Below are positions 1-5,278 of a stretch of DNA of 5,278 nucleotides, one piece after another (the first letter of the stretch is position 1; each line of letters opens with the position of its first letter). The notes below the pieces were generated by a model. That model saw nothing but the letters and a program-made list of their open reading frames with translations, did no database searches and had not been told where the DNA came from. Origin of the DNA: Tannerella sp. (lineage in GTDB: Bacteria > Bacteroidota > Bacteroidia > Bacteroidales > Tannerellaceae). A program made the translations under genes and the position numbers. The stretch covers positions 1-5,278 of the forward strand of contig JAIRYY010000308.1 of the NCBI GenBank assembly GCA_031267485.1, read 5' to 3'.

Positions 1-945
1 CAAGGCGCACTGAAGAAGGAGTTTGTGGTGGGCATTGACGGCGAACCGCTGGAGGATTACTATACCCTGCCTGCGGGACAGTCCACATTCAAACTGTATT
101 TCTACATGAAGGACGTCCCCGAAGAAGTGGCGGGACAGACGGGCTACGTCGAAGCCACACTGTTGACCGGAGGCAGCGACAAGTCGGCAGAGGTCACCCT
201 GTATAACCGGCCGGCATACGACGGCGACCTGCCCCTTATCAGACCGTATGTCGACGTGAACAGCATGCTTGACCTGGGTATAACCGGCGGCTCGCCGAAC
301 CTGATGCGGAGTATCAACGGACATACCTGGCGGAACGCCTACGAACCGCTGAACGAGACGGAAAGAATGAGCGTCGGCAGCGGGGGCAGTCTCTGGCTTC
401 GCGAACCGAACGGCTGCTGGGAGGAGCAGTTCTTCTTCATCTCCTATGAAGAACCGGAAATCCGGCGTTATATAGACATTGTCGGTTCGGAAGGCATAAT
501 AACGAATCCGGGCAGCGGCAGGCATTATGCGCCTGGTTACAGCAACTTCACTTTCACGGCCTCATTCCCTGGCGGGATACCGCTCAAGGTGATGGCGAAA
601 GGATTCTATTCCGGCCGGTACGAGGAACTTACCGGACGCGCTCTGGACGACGGTGCATATGAATATGTCATCTATCGGGTTGTCGAACCGTGGACGGTCA
701 CATTCGGGCCCGAACCGGCAAGCGTCATTACCGGCGAGGAGCGCGTTGGCGGCCTGTCCGTATGGTCTTACAAGAATACGCTGAATATCCGCTCGGATGT
801 GAAGACGAAAGCGTACATTTATACCCTGAGCGGCTCCCTGCTCAAATGTCTTGACGTGCAGGAGGGCGACAACAGGGAGATTCTGGAGCGGGGCATTTAT
901 GTGATTGTTATCGGAAATAATCGCTGCAAGGTGATTATTAACTGA
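1..945 (+). CDS. C-terminal part of a secreted protein with a T9SS type A sorting domain (5' end outside window)
   Basis: The reading frame is open from base 1 (QGALKKEFVVG...) to the TGA at 943-945, so the gene begins upstream; the internal GTG at 25 is not a convincing start. 314 residues are visible. Most of it is beta-rich, low in Lys and rich in Gly, Tyr, Glu and Pro, with no enzyme motif I recognise, so the function is unknown. The last ~65 residues (about 748-942) have the pattern of a Bacteroidales Por/T9SS C-terminal sorting domain: LSVWSYKNTLNIRS, then AYIYTLSGSLLK, then ERGIYVIVIGN and a closing KVIIN. Such domains direct proteins through the outer membrane by the type IX system and are normally removed and replaced by a surface anchor. 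The segment just before it (YVIYRVVEPWTVTFGPE) looks like the last strand of a preceding beta domain. The gene ends in its own terminator, so it is not co-transcribed with the genes to the right. Cell-surface location is inferred; the sorting-domain call is strong by pattern. Confidence 0.85.
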   Translation, partial: QGALKKEFVVGIDGEPLEDYYTLPAGQSTFKLYFYMKDVPEEVAGQTGYVEATLLTGGSDKSAEVTLYNRPAYDGDLPLIRPYVDVNSMLDLGITGGSPNLMRSINGHTWRNAYEPLNETERMSVGSGGSLWLREPNGCWEEQFFFISYEEPEIRRYIDIVGSEGIITNPGSGRHYAPGYSNFTFTASFPGGIPLKVMAKGFYSGRYEELTGRALDDGAYEYVIYRVVEPWTVTFGPEPASVITGEERVGGLSVWSYKNTLNIRSDVKTKAYIYTLSGSLLKCLDVQEGDNREILERGIYVIVIGNNRCKVIIN

Positions 946-970
946 AGAGACATATCTTACTCCTGAATTG

Positions 971-1010
971 AAAGAGCGACAGCCGGCAAACCCGGCTGCC
1001 GCTCTTTTCC
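971..1010 (+). terminator. Rho-independent terminator after the T9SS cargo gene
   Basis: A 16-bp stem (971-986 with 992-1007) contains a single A.C mismatch (979/999) and closes a 5-nt loop, CAAAC. It is followed by a T-rich tract (TTTTCCTGTTTTATT, 1004-1018). The left arm starts with AAAGAGCG, so an A-tract faces the T-tract on the other side and the hairpin may also work for transcription from the opposite direction. It lies 25 nt after the stop codon and separates the upstream gene from the lrp-protease-xseAB cluster. Confidence 0.88.
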
Positions 1011-1063
1011 TGTTTTATTCCAAAGCAACAGGGAACCGTTTTTTGTTTTTTTTACCCGTATGA

Positions 1064-1095
1064 TTCGTTATAAAGCTAAAAAGTATTTATCTTTG
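1064..1095 (+). promoter_or_regulatory. Bacteroidetes-type promoter for the lrp-subtilase-xseAB cluster
   Basis: TATCTTTG at 1088-1095 matches the Bacteroidetes -7 consensus TAnnTTTG exactly. A TTCG at 1064-1067, one base off the -33 TTTG motif, lies 20 nt upstream, within the usual spacing. Transcription would begin near 1100-1104 and give a short A-rich leader of about 25 nt before the ATG at 1128. An AT-rich stretch with T-runs (1039-1053) lies just upstream. The -7 match is seen in the sequence; its use as a promoter is inferred. Many Lrp proteins repress their own gene, so a binding site may overlap here, but I see no clear palindromic operator. Confidence 0.55.
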
Positions 1096-1127
1096 AGCCG
1101 TTTTACAAATAAGAAAAATAACTGAAA

Positions 1128-1595
1128 ATGGAAAAGTCCGAAACGGAAAAAATTGACAGGTTAGACCGTCAGATTCTGGAGATTATTTCGAAGAATGCAA
1201 GGATTCCTTTTAAGGATGTGGCGGAGGCATGCGGCGTATCAAGAGCGGCTATTCATCAGCGGGTGCAACGGCTTATCGAATCGAAAGCGATTGTCGGTTC
1301 CGGTTATCACGTTAATCCTAAAACGCTGGGTTATAATACCTGCACGTACATCGGCATCAAGCTCGAACGCGGATCGATGTACAAGGATGTGGTTCCGCAA
1401 CTCGAAAAAATACCGGAAGTTGTCGAGATACATTTCACCACCGGCCCCTACACGATGCTTATCAAGCTGTATGCGCGCGATAATGAACATCTGATGGAGC
1501 TTGTGAACGGTAAAATTCAGGAAATACCGGGCGTGACCGAGACGGAAACGCTCATGTCGCTGCGCACAAGTCTTAAACGCGAAGTCCCCATCTGA
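1128..1595 (+). CDS. Lrp/AsnC family transcriptional regulator
   Basis: 155 residues, the usual length for this family. Residues ~9-53 form the AsnC-type helix-turn-helix (IDRLDRQILEIISKNARIPF, then DVAEACGVS and the recognition helix RAAIHQRVQRLIESKAI). Residues ~69-150 form the RAM/AsnC ligand-binding and oligomerisation domain (CTYIGIKLERG, VVEIHFTTGPYTMLIKLYA, then IPGVTETETLMSL). Related Bacteroidales regulators share the AIHQR motif, the HFTTG loop and the C-terminal R-x-PI ending. Family members bind DNA as octamers or other dimer assemblies and often respond to amino acids; the ligand here cannot be read from the sequence. The loop that usually reads G-x-Y-D has Thr at 109 (G106-P-Y-T), which may alter ligand binding. 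The ATG is preceded by an A-rich leader (AAGAAAAATAACTGAAA) with no Shine-Dalgarno site. It is the first gene after the promoter and lies 15 nt before the protease gene. Confidence 0.93.
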   Translation: MEKSETEKIDRLDRQILEIISKNARIPFKDVAEACGVSRAAIHQRVQRLIESKAIVGSGYHVNPKTLGYNTCTYIGIKLERGSMYKDVVPQLEKIPEVVEIHFTTGPYTMLIKLYARDNEHLMELVNGKIQEIPGVTETETLMSLRTSLKREVPI

Positions 1596-1610
1596 TGAAA
1601 AGATAAGAAA

Positions 1611-3032
1611 ATGACGTTACTGACAAACCGGAAAATCCGCAGACCGTCATGGCGGCGAACCGTCATGGCGGTTCTGTGCCTTGTGCCGGTTGCAGCATGT
1701 TTGTACGCCGACAAAAGTTACTGTTTTCGCCTGTATCTGAAGGACAAGGGAGAGACGCCTTTCACGGCGGCGTTTCCGGAAGTTTTTCTGTCGCCCGAAT
1801 CCGTGGAGCGGCGCATGTTGCGGGAAGCGTTTGTCGACGAGACCGATTTTCCCGTCTCCCCGTCCCGTATCGACGAACTGACGGCGGTCGGCGTTACCCC
1901 GGTCGTGCAAAGCAAATGGATGAAAACGGTCGTTGTCGAAAGCCCGGACAGCACGGTTGCGGAAAGATTGAAAGCGCTCCCGTTTGTCGATTCGCTGAAG
2001 TGTGTGTGGGCTGACGCCGGCCGGCACGAAGTCTTGGTGTGCGACGGGAGCGATACCGTTCGCTTCACGTCGGCGGACGCCCCCCTCGAATCCCCATACG
2101 GCTATGCGGAAAGTCAGATTGCGATGCTGAACGGCATGCGTCTGCACGCCTGCGGCTACCGCGGCAAGGGCGTCCGTATTGCGGTGATTGACGCCGGATT
2201 CATGAACGTTGACCGGATGGATGCCTTTTCGTCCATGAACCTGCTGGGCGCTCTCAACATAACGTTTCCCGGACGGAGCGTCTTTTGCGAAGATGACCAC
2301 GGGACGAAAGCGCTGTCGTGCATGGCCGCCAATCTGCCGGGCGTGATGACGGGCACGGCTCCGGAGGCTTCGTTTCTGCTGATAAAAAGCGAGGATACGC
2401 GGGGAGAATATCCCATTGAGGAAGATTTCTGGGCGGCGGCGGTGGAGTATGCGGACAGTGTCGGCGTCGATATCGTTTCCTCGTCGCTGGGATATTTTCG
2501 ATATGACGGCATCGCGGATTATTACAGCCGGCCGGACCTGGACGGGCAGACCGCCTTCATCAGCCGCGTGGCCGGCATGGCGGTCAGGAAAGGGCTGCTG
2601 ATTGTGTGCAGCGCTGGCAACGAAGGCAGTAACGAATGGGAAAAGATTACGTTTCCGGCCGATGCGCCGGATATTCTGACGGTCGGAAGCATTACTTCCG
2701 ACGGGGAAAAGAGTTCGTTCAGTTCGGTCGGAATGACGGCCGACTACCGGATAAAGCCGGATGTGGTGGCTTTGGGTACGGGGGTGTACGCGGTCGGTTC
2801 GGCGGGGCAGATTCAGTCGATTAACGGCACCTCGTTTTCCGCTCCGACGGTAGCAGGCCTGGTCGCCTGTCTGTGGCAGGCTTTTCCGCTCCTGAAGAAT
2901 ACCGGACTGATAAAACTGATAAAAGATTCCTCAAGCCGGCATCAACAGCCGGACGCCCAGCTGGGATACGGCATCCCCGACATGTTTGACGCATATAACA
3001 AAGCAAAAAACGATGCCCTGCAAAATTTTTAA
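1611..3032 (+). CDS. Exported subtilisin-family (S8) serine protease
   Basis: 473 residues. Residues 1-33 are an export signal: basic n-region (NRKIRRPSWRR), hydrophobic core (VMAVLCLVPVAA), then a possible lipobox V-A-A-C30 or a signal peptidase I site near LYA33. Residues ~34-165 look like an N-terminal prodomain, with the FLSPESVERR and ETDFPVS motifs seen in Bacteroidota members and an inhibitor-I9-like stretch (VVQSKWMKTVVVES to FVDSLKCVW). The peptidase domain (~185-460) has a complete catalytic triad: Asp194 in AVIDAGF, His230 in DDHGT, Ser408 in NGTSFSAP; the oxyanion Asn337 is in CSAGNEG. It should therefore be an active endopeptidase in the periplasm or at the surface. Unlike the first protein in the window it has no T9SS tail; it ends soon after the domain (GYGIPDMFDAYNKAKNDALQNF). 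The start is supported by an A-rich leader (GATAAGAAA) and by the signal peptide. The substrate is unknown. The last 20 nt overlap the preferred xseA start. Confidence 0.93.
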   Translation: MTLLTNRKIRRPSWRRTVMAVLCLVPVAACLYADKSYCFRLYLKDKGETPFTAAFPEVFLSPESVERRMLREAFVDETDFPVSPSRIDELTAVGVTPVVQSKWMKTVVVESPDSTVAERLKALPFVDSLKCVWADAGRHEVLVCDGSDTVRFTSADAPLESPYGYAESQIAMLNGMRLHACGYRGKGVRIAVIDAGFMNVDRMDAFSSMNLLGALNITFPGRSVFCEDDHGTKALSCMAANLPGVMTGTAPEASFLLIKSEDTRGEYPIEEDFWAAAVEYADSVGVDIVSSSLGYFRYDGIADYYSRPDLDGQTAFISRVAGMAVRKGLLIVCSAGNEGSNEWEKITFPADAPDILTVGSITSDGEKSSFSSVGMTADYRIKPDVVALGTGVYAVGSAGQIQSINGTSFSAPTVAGLVACLWQAFPLLKNTGLIKLIKDSSSRHQQPDAQLGYGIPDMFDAYNKAKNDALQNF

Positions 3033-4503
3033 TCCGGATACCGGCAATCGCCTGCCGGAAGACAGGCGTTCGTCCGCATACGGCGTTCATGACGCCGGCC
3101 GCACGGGCGAAAACGACTGCGCCCGCACGGAAAGCAGCCCCCGTGAGGCCATGTCGCTGTTGGAACTCAACGCCCTTGTCCGGAAAGCGGTCAACGGCGC
3201 CCTGCCCGAGACGTACTGGATACGCGCCGAAACGAGCGACGTGCGCGTAAATGCCTCGTCGGGGCACTGTTACCTTGAGTTTGTTGACCGAAACGAACGC
3301 TCCGGGCAAATCGCCGCCAGGGCGCGCGGCGTCGTGTGGGCAAGAACGTTTCAGCTGCTCAAGCCTTATTTTGAACGGGAAACGGGACAAACCTTCCGCT
3401 CCGGGCTGAATGTGCTTGTCTGCGTTTCCGCGGAGTTCCACGAGTTGTACGGATACAGCCTTAACGTGCATGACATAGACCCTTCCTATACGGTGGGCGA
3501 CCTGGTGAAGAAACGCCGGGAAATTATTCTGCGCCTGCAGCAGGAGGGCGTTTTCGGGCTGAATAAGGAACTGCTGTTTCCCCGGCTGCCGCAGCGTATT
3601 GCAGTCATCACCTCGCCGACGGCGGCCGGATATGAGGATTTTGTTGACCAGCTTGCCGGCAATAAGGGAGGATTTCCTTTCTACATAAAACTTTTTCCCG
3701 CGGTCATGCAGGGCGAAAGGACGGAAGAAAGCGTCATTGACGCGCTCGACCGTATTTTCCCGCACGCCGGCCTTTTTGATGTCGTGGCGATTATCCGTGG
3801 CGGGGGCGCGGCATCCGAACTGAGCAGTTTCGATTCCTATCTTTTGGCCGCTAACTGCGCGCAGTTTCCGCTGCCGCTGATAACGGGCATCGGCCATGAG
3901 CGCGACGATACGGTTGTCGACATGGTGGCGCATACGCGCATGAAGACGCCCACGGCCGTCGCTTCGTTCCTGGTCGAATGTATGGACGGGGAAGCCGGGC
4001 AGTTGCGGGAGCTGGAGAACGCGATATGTACCGGCGCGTCCATGCGGATAATGCACGAAAAAACCGTCGTGCAGACGTTTGTCATGAAGTTCCCGGTTGT
4101 GGTGGCCGGCCATGTCGAAAAGCATCGCGCCCGGCTGCACGCGCTGACAGCCCGCCTGTCGACGCTGCCGCAGTGGTTGCGTCACCATTCGGAGAACCTC
4201 CGTCAGTTTTTGCCGCACATCCGGCGCGCTGTCGATTCGATGCTCTCGAAACGCATGGCTCTTGTCGACGCGATGCCCCTGCGTCTGCGAAGCGCTTTCG
4301 GCGCGATACATGCGAGTCATCTCCGGAAGCTGGAACTCAGCGAACAGTATGTGGAAATGGCATCCCCGGAATATATCCTGAAACGCGGCTACACGCTGAC
4401 GGTGAAAGACGGGAAAATCATAAAACACGCGGCCGATTTGTCCGGAGGAGATGAGATAACCGTGAAATTCTCCGACGGCGAACGGACGGGCGTCATTCTG
4501 TAA
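3013..4503 (+). CDS. xseA: Exonuclease VII large subunit
   Basis: Catalytic subunit of exonuclease VII, which with XseB degrades single-stranded DNA from both ends to short acid-soluble oligonucleotides in the cytoplasm. Numbering from the ATG at 3013 (496 residues): an OB-fold DNA-binding domain at ~49-159 (LNALVRKAVNGALPETYWIR, SSGHCYLEFV, GYSLNVHDIDP), then the large-subunit catalytic region with ITSPTAAGYEDF (Asp209), IIRGGG (Arg262) and GIGHERDDT (His295, Asp298). These match the conserved Asp/Arg/His/Asp positions of the E. coli enzyme. A less conserved, probably coiled, stretch (~320-435) follows, then the typical C-terminal ILKRGYTLTV...FSDGERTGVIL. Start choice: family similarity begins only at the ATG at 3151 (MSLLELN, 450 residues, close to the E. 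coli length). However, the ATG at 3013 has the A-rich leader seen at the other genes, and the 46 codons between are stop-free with coding-like third positions. I prefer 3013 narrowly; 3151 is a real alternative. Confidence 0.95.
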   Translation: MPCKIFNPDTGNRLPEDRRSSAYGVHDAGRTGENDCARTESSPREAMSLLELNALVRKAVNGALPETYWIRAETSDVRVNASSGHCYLEFVDRNERSGQIAARARGVVWARTFQLLKPYFERETGQTFRSGLNVLVCVSAEFHELYGYSLNVHDIDPSYTVGDLVKKRREIILRLQQEGVFGLNKELLFPRLPQRIAVITSPTAAGYEDFVDQLAGNKGGFPFYIKLFPAVMQGERTEESVIDALDRIFPHAGLFDVVAIIRGGGAASELSSFDSYLLAANCAQFPLPLITGIGHERDDTVVDMVAHTRMKTPTAVASFLVECMDGEAGQLRELENAICTGASMRIMHEKTVVQTFVMKFPVVVAGHVEKHRARLHALTARLSTLPQWLRHHSENLRQFLPHIRRAVDSMLSKRMALVDAMPLRLRSAFGAIHASHLRKLELSEQYVEMASPEYILKRGYTLTVKDGKIIKHAADLSGGDEITVKFSDGERTGVIL

Positions 4504-4524
4504 CATTTATAAAAGAAACGATAT

Positions 4525-4722
4525 ATGGAAAAAAAAGAAACGTACAACGAAGCTGTGGAAAAACTGCGCGCCATCATCGAAAACATCGAGCGGGAAGAGC
4601 TTGATGTCGACGTGCTTTCCGAAAAGACGAGAGAGGCGGCGCGCCTTATAAAACTGTGCAAGGAGAAGCTTTTCAAGGCCGACGAAGAGGTGAGGAAGAT
4701 ACTCGAGGAACTTGATTCGTAG
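4525..4722 (+). CDS. xseB: Exonuclease VII small subunit
   Basis: 65 residues, typical for the small subunit (about 60-80). The sequence is one charged, helical hairpin rich in Lys and Glu. It shows the family pattern: YNEAVEKLRAIIENIEREEL, then DVLSEKTREAARLIKLCKEK, then LFKADEEVRKILEEL. Several copies bind each XseA subunit through its long coiled region and are needed for stable exonuclease VII activity. It starts 21 nt after the xseA stop, behind an A-rich leader (TTTATAAAAGAAACGATAT) and with no Shine-Dalgarno site, so the two genes are almost certainly co-transcribed. The stop codon is followed by a run of seven T (4724-4730) but no clear stem precedes it. The repeat array starts about 45 nt further on. 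Confidence 0.95.
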   Translation: MEKKETYNEAVEKLRAIIENIEREELDVDVLSEKTREAARLIKLCKEKLFKADEEVRKILEELDS

Positions 4723-4779
4723 ATTTTTTTAATGAATACTCGATATAATACCCAAACCAGCCCTCCTTCCATTGCAGGC

Positions 4780-4886
4780 CCCGTCATTGCGAGCGTAGCG
4801 AAGCAATCCCGGCACAGGCCGTGTAGTCCGGACGGTTGTCTGTCGACCGCCTGCGTCTGGATTGCTTCGTACCTCGCAATGACGGG
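4780..4886. repeat. Interrupted palindrome, copy 1
   Basis: The left arm 4780-4809 (CCCGTCATTGCGAGCG... ending GAAGCAATCC) pairs with the right arm 4859-4886 (GGATTGCTTCG... ending GCAATGACGGG). The left arm is two bases longer (GAGCGTAGCGAAG against the GAGGTACGAAG complement), so the stem carries a small bulge. The inner extension (CGGCACAGGCCG against CCGCCTGCGTCT) pairs poorly, making this the most decayed of the three copies. The loop region, about 4822-4847, shares GTGTAG-CCGGACGGT with copies 2 and 3. Confidence 0.9.
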
Positions 4887-4943
4887 TCAGGGAAACGCAA
4901 TGACGGAGCAGGGAGACCGCAATGACGGAGGAACAGACCCTTC
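4875..4943. repeat. Short tandem repeat, three units of ~21-22 bp
   Basis: Units begin at 4875 (CGCAATGACGGGTCAGGGAA + A), 4896 (22 bp, CGCAATGACGGAGCAGGG...) and 4918 (CGCAATGACGGAGGAACAGA, then CCCTTC). The first unit overlaps the right arm of palindrome 1: its CGCAATGACGGG is the arm end. The small repeat has therefore probably been generated by duplicating the palindrome's own terminus plus a short tail. Confidence 0.85.
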
Positions 4944-4966
4944 CATTGCGAGCGGCGTCCCCCACT

Positions 4967-5072
4967 CCGTCATTGCGAGCGTAGCGAAGCAATCCCGGCA
5001 CAGGCCGTGTAGCCCGGACGGTAGTCAGTCGACGGCCTGTGCCTGGATTGCTTCGTACCTCGCAATGACGGG
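4967..5072. repeat. Interrupted palindrome, copy 2
   Basis: Outer arms 4967-4995 and 5045-5072 are the same as in copy 1. The inner arms pair almost fully: CGGCACAGGCCGT (4996-5008) against ACGGCCTGTGCCT (5032-5044), with only the first base mismatched. The total stem is about 40 bp around a loop of ~23 nt. The loop (GTAGCCCGGACGGTAGTCAG...) is nearly identical to that of copy 3, which points to recent duplication of the whole unit rather than independent insertions. Confidence 0.9.
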
Positions 5073-5149
5073 TCAGGGAGTCGCAATGACAGGTCAGGGA
5101 AACGCAATGACGGGTCAGAGAAACGCAATGACGGAGGAACAGACCCTTC
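5061..5149. repeat. Short tandem repeat, four units of ~21 bp
   Basis: Units begin at 5061, 5082, 5103 and 5124, exactly 21 bp apart. The first three end in GGTCAGGGAGT, GGTCAGGGAAA and GGTCAGAGAAA. The fourth diverges to GGAGGAACAGACCCTTC, the same closing sequence as the last unit of the first tandem run. There is one more unit here than between palindromes 1 and 2, showing that the unit number changes. Confidence 0.87.
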
Positions 5150-5171
5150 CATTGCGGGCGGCATCCTCCAC

Positions 5172-5278
5172 CCCGTCATTGCGAGCGTAGCGAAGCAATC
5201 CAGGCACAGGCTGTGTAGCCCGGACGGTTGTCAGTCGACGGCCTGTGCCTGGATTGCTTCATTCCTCGCAATGACGGG
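5172..5278. repeat. Interrupted palindrome, copy 3 (reaches window end)
   Basis: Outer arms 5172-5201 and 5251-5278. The inner arms AGGCACAGGC (5202-5211) and GCCTGTGCCT (5241-5250) pair perfectly, and pairing continues a few bases inward with a G.T pair. The right outer arm differs slightly (CTTCATTCCTCGC instead of CTTCGTACCTCGC). The last visible bases, GCAATGACGGG, are the end of the right arm, so further 21-bp units may follow outside the window. Confidence 0.9.

Larger units (their letters stand above)
4767..5278. repeat. Compound repeat array: three interrupted palindromes separated by 21-bp direct repeats (continues past window end)
   Basis: This stretch has no credible gene and is almost wholly repetitive. 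The larger unit is: a lead-in CTTCCATTGC (4767, 4940 and 5147), an interrupted palindrome of ~107 bp, then a run of 21-22 bp direct repeats beginning CGCAATGACG. The left arms start CGTCATTGCG at 4782, 4968 and 5174, giving periods of 186 and 206 bp; the 20-bp difference is essentially one extra small repeat. The arm sequence (CGTCATTGCGAGCGTAGCGA and its inverted partner) is of a type I know as a dispersed repeat in many bacterial genomes. No transposase is present, so any spread would depend on enzymes encoded elsewhere, as with REP-like or MITE-like elements. Lying directly behind xseB, the first hairpin could stabilise or end the transcript; this is inference. The array runs off the right edge and its full size is unknown. 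Confidence 0.92.

Noticed and set aside
25..27. GTG at 25 as the start of the first gene
   Set aside because: The frame is open to base 1, no signal peptide follows, and a T9SS cargo protein requires one, so the true start lies upstream of the window.
1195..1494. Alternative frames inside the lrp gene (+ strand 1195-1494 and - strand 1239-1490)
   Set aside because: Both are shadows of the clearly recognised Lrp/AsnC gene and have no plausible product.
1647..2300. Antisense open frame of 217 codons in the protease gene
   Set aside because: Same register effect as for xseA: it lies codon-against-codon opposite the protease frame, and the translated product has no recognisable features.
2821..4506. 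Long antisense open frame (561 codons) opposite xseA
   Set aside because: Opposite xseA its codons lie exactly opposite the sense codons, so it stops only where the sense gene uses TTA, CTA or TCA. Those codons are avoided in this GC-biased gene. The peptide resembles no family, and XseA on the + strand is certain.
4711..4735. Intrinsic terminator at the run of seven T after xseB
   Set aside because: The T-run at 4724-4730 is suitable, but I could not find a stable GC-rich stem immediately before it.
4732..5190. 152-codon frame through the repeat array as a protein-coding gene
   Set aside because: The product is only translated palindrome arms and 21-bp units, the frame breaks when the repeat period is not a multiple of three, and the opposite strand is also open in places. 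Treated as a repeat, not a gene.
4780..5278. CRISPR array
   Set aside because: The repeats are inverted pairs forming long palindromes, the intervening sequences are themselves repetitive rather than unique, the spacing varies, and no cas gene is present.

Overview
The window looks like chromosomal DNA from a Bacteroidota (order Bacteroidales) genome of moderately high GC content. Four things point there: a C-terminal type IX secretion (T9SS) sorting domain on the first protein; Lrp, XseA and XseB sequences of the Bacteroidales kind; a TAnnTTTG-type promoter; and A-rich leaders, rather than Shine-Dalgarno sites, in front of the genes. A Rikenellaceae/Alistipes-like source would fit the GC content, but that is only a guess. 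All genes are on the + strand.

Layout. (1) Bases 1-945 are the 3' end of a gene for a large secreted, beta-rich protein of unknown function that ends in a T9SS type A sorting domain. A strong intrinsic terminator follows at 971-1010. (2) A 182-base intergenic region carries a Bacteroidetes-type promoter at about 1064-1095. (3) A tight four-gene cluster follows: an Lrp/AsnC regulator (1128-1595), an exported subtilisin-family (S8) serine protease (1611-3032), and both subunits of exonuclease VII, xseA (3013-4503) and xseB (4525-4722). Gaps are 15 nt, a 20-nt overlap, and 21 nt, so one transcript is likely. (4) From about 4767 to the window end there is no credible gene. Instead there is a compound repeat array: three copies of a ~107-bp interrupted palindrome whose arms are the CGTCATTGCGAGCG / CGCAATGACG type of dispersed repeat, separated by runs of a 21-bp direct repeat made from the arm end. 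The array runs off the right edge.

How the genes work together. XseA and XseB form one enzyme, exonuclease VII, which degrades single-stranded DNA. The protease acts in the cell envelope or outside, and the regulator probably senses an amino acid or other small ligand. A functional link between regulator, protease and exonuclease is not evident beyond the shared transcript. I found no new multi-gene system. The most unusual part is the repeat array, whose nested structure (palindrome plus minisatellite derived from its own arm) deserves a second look.
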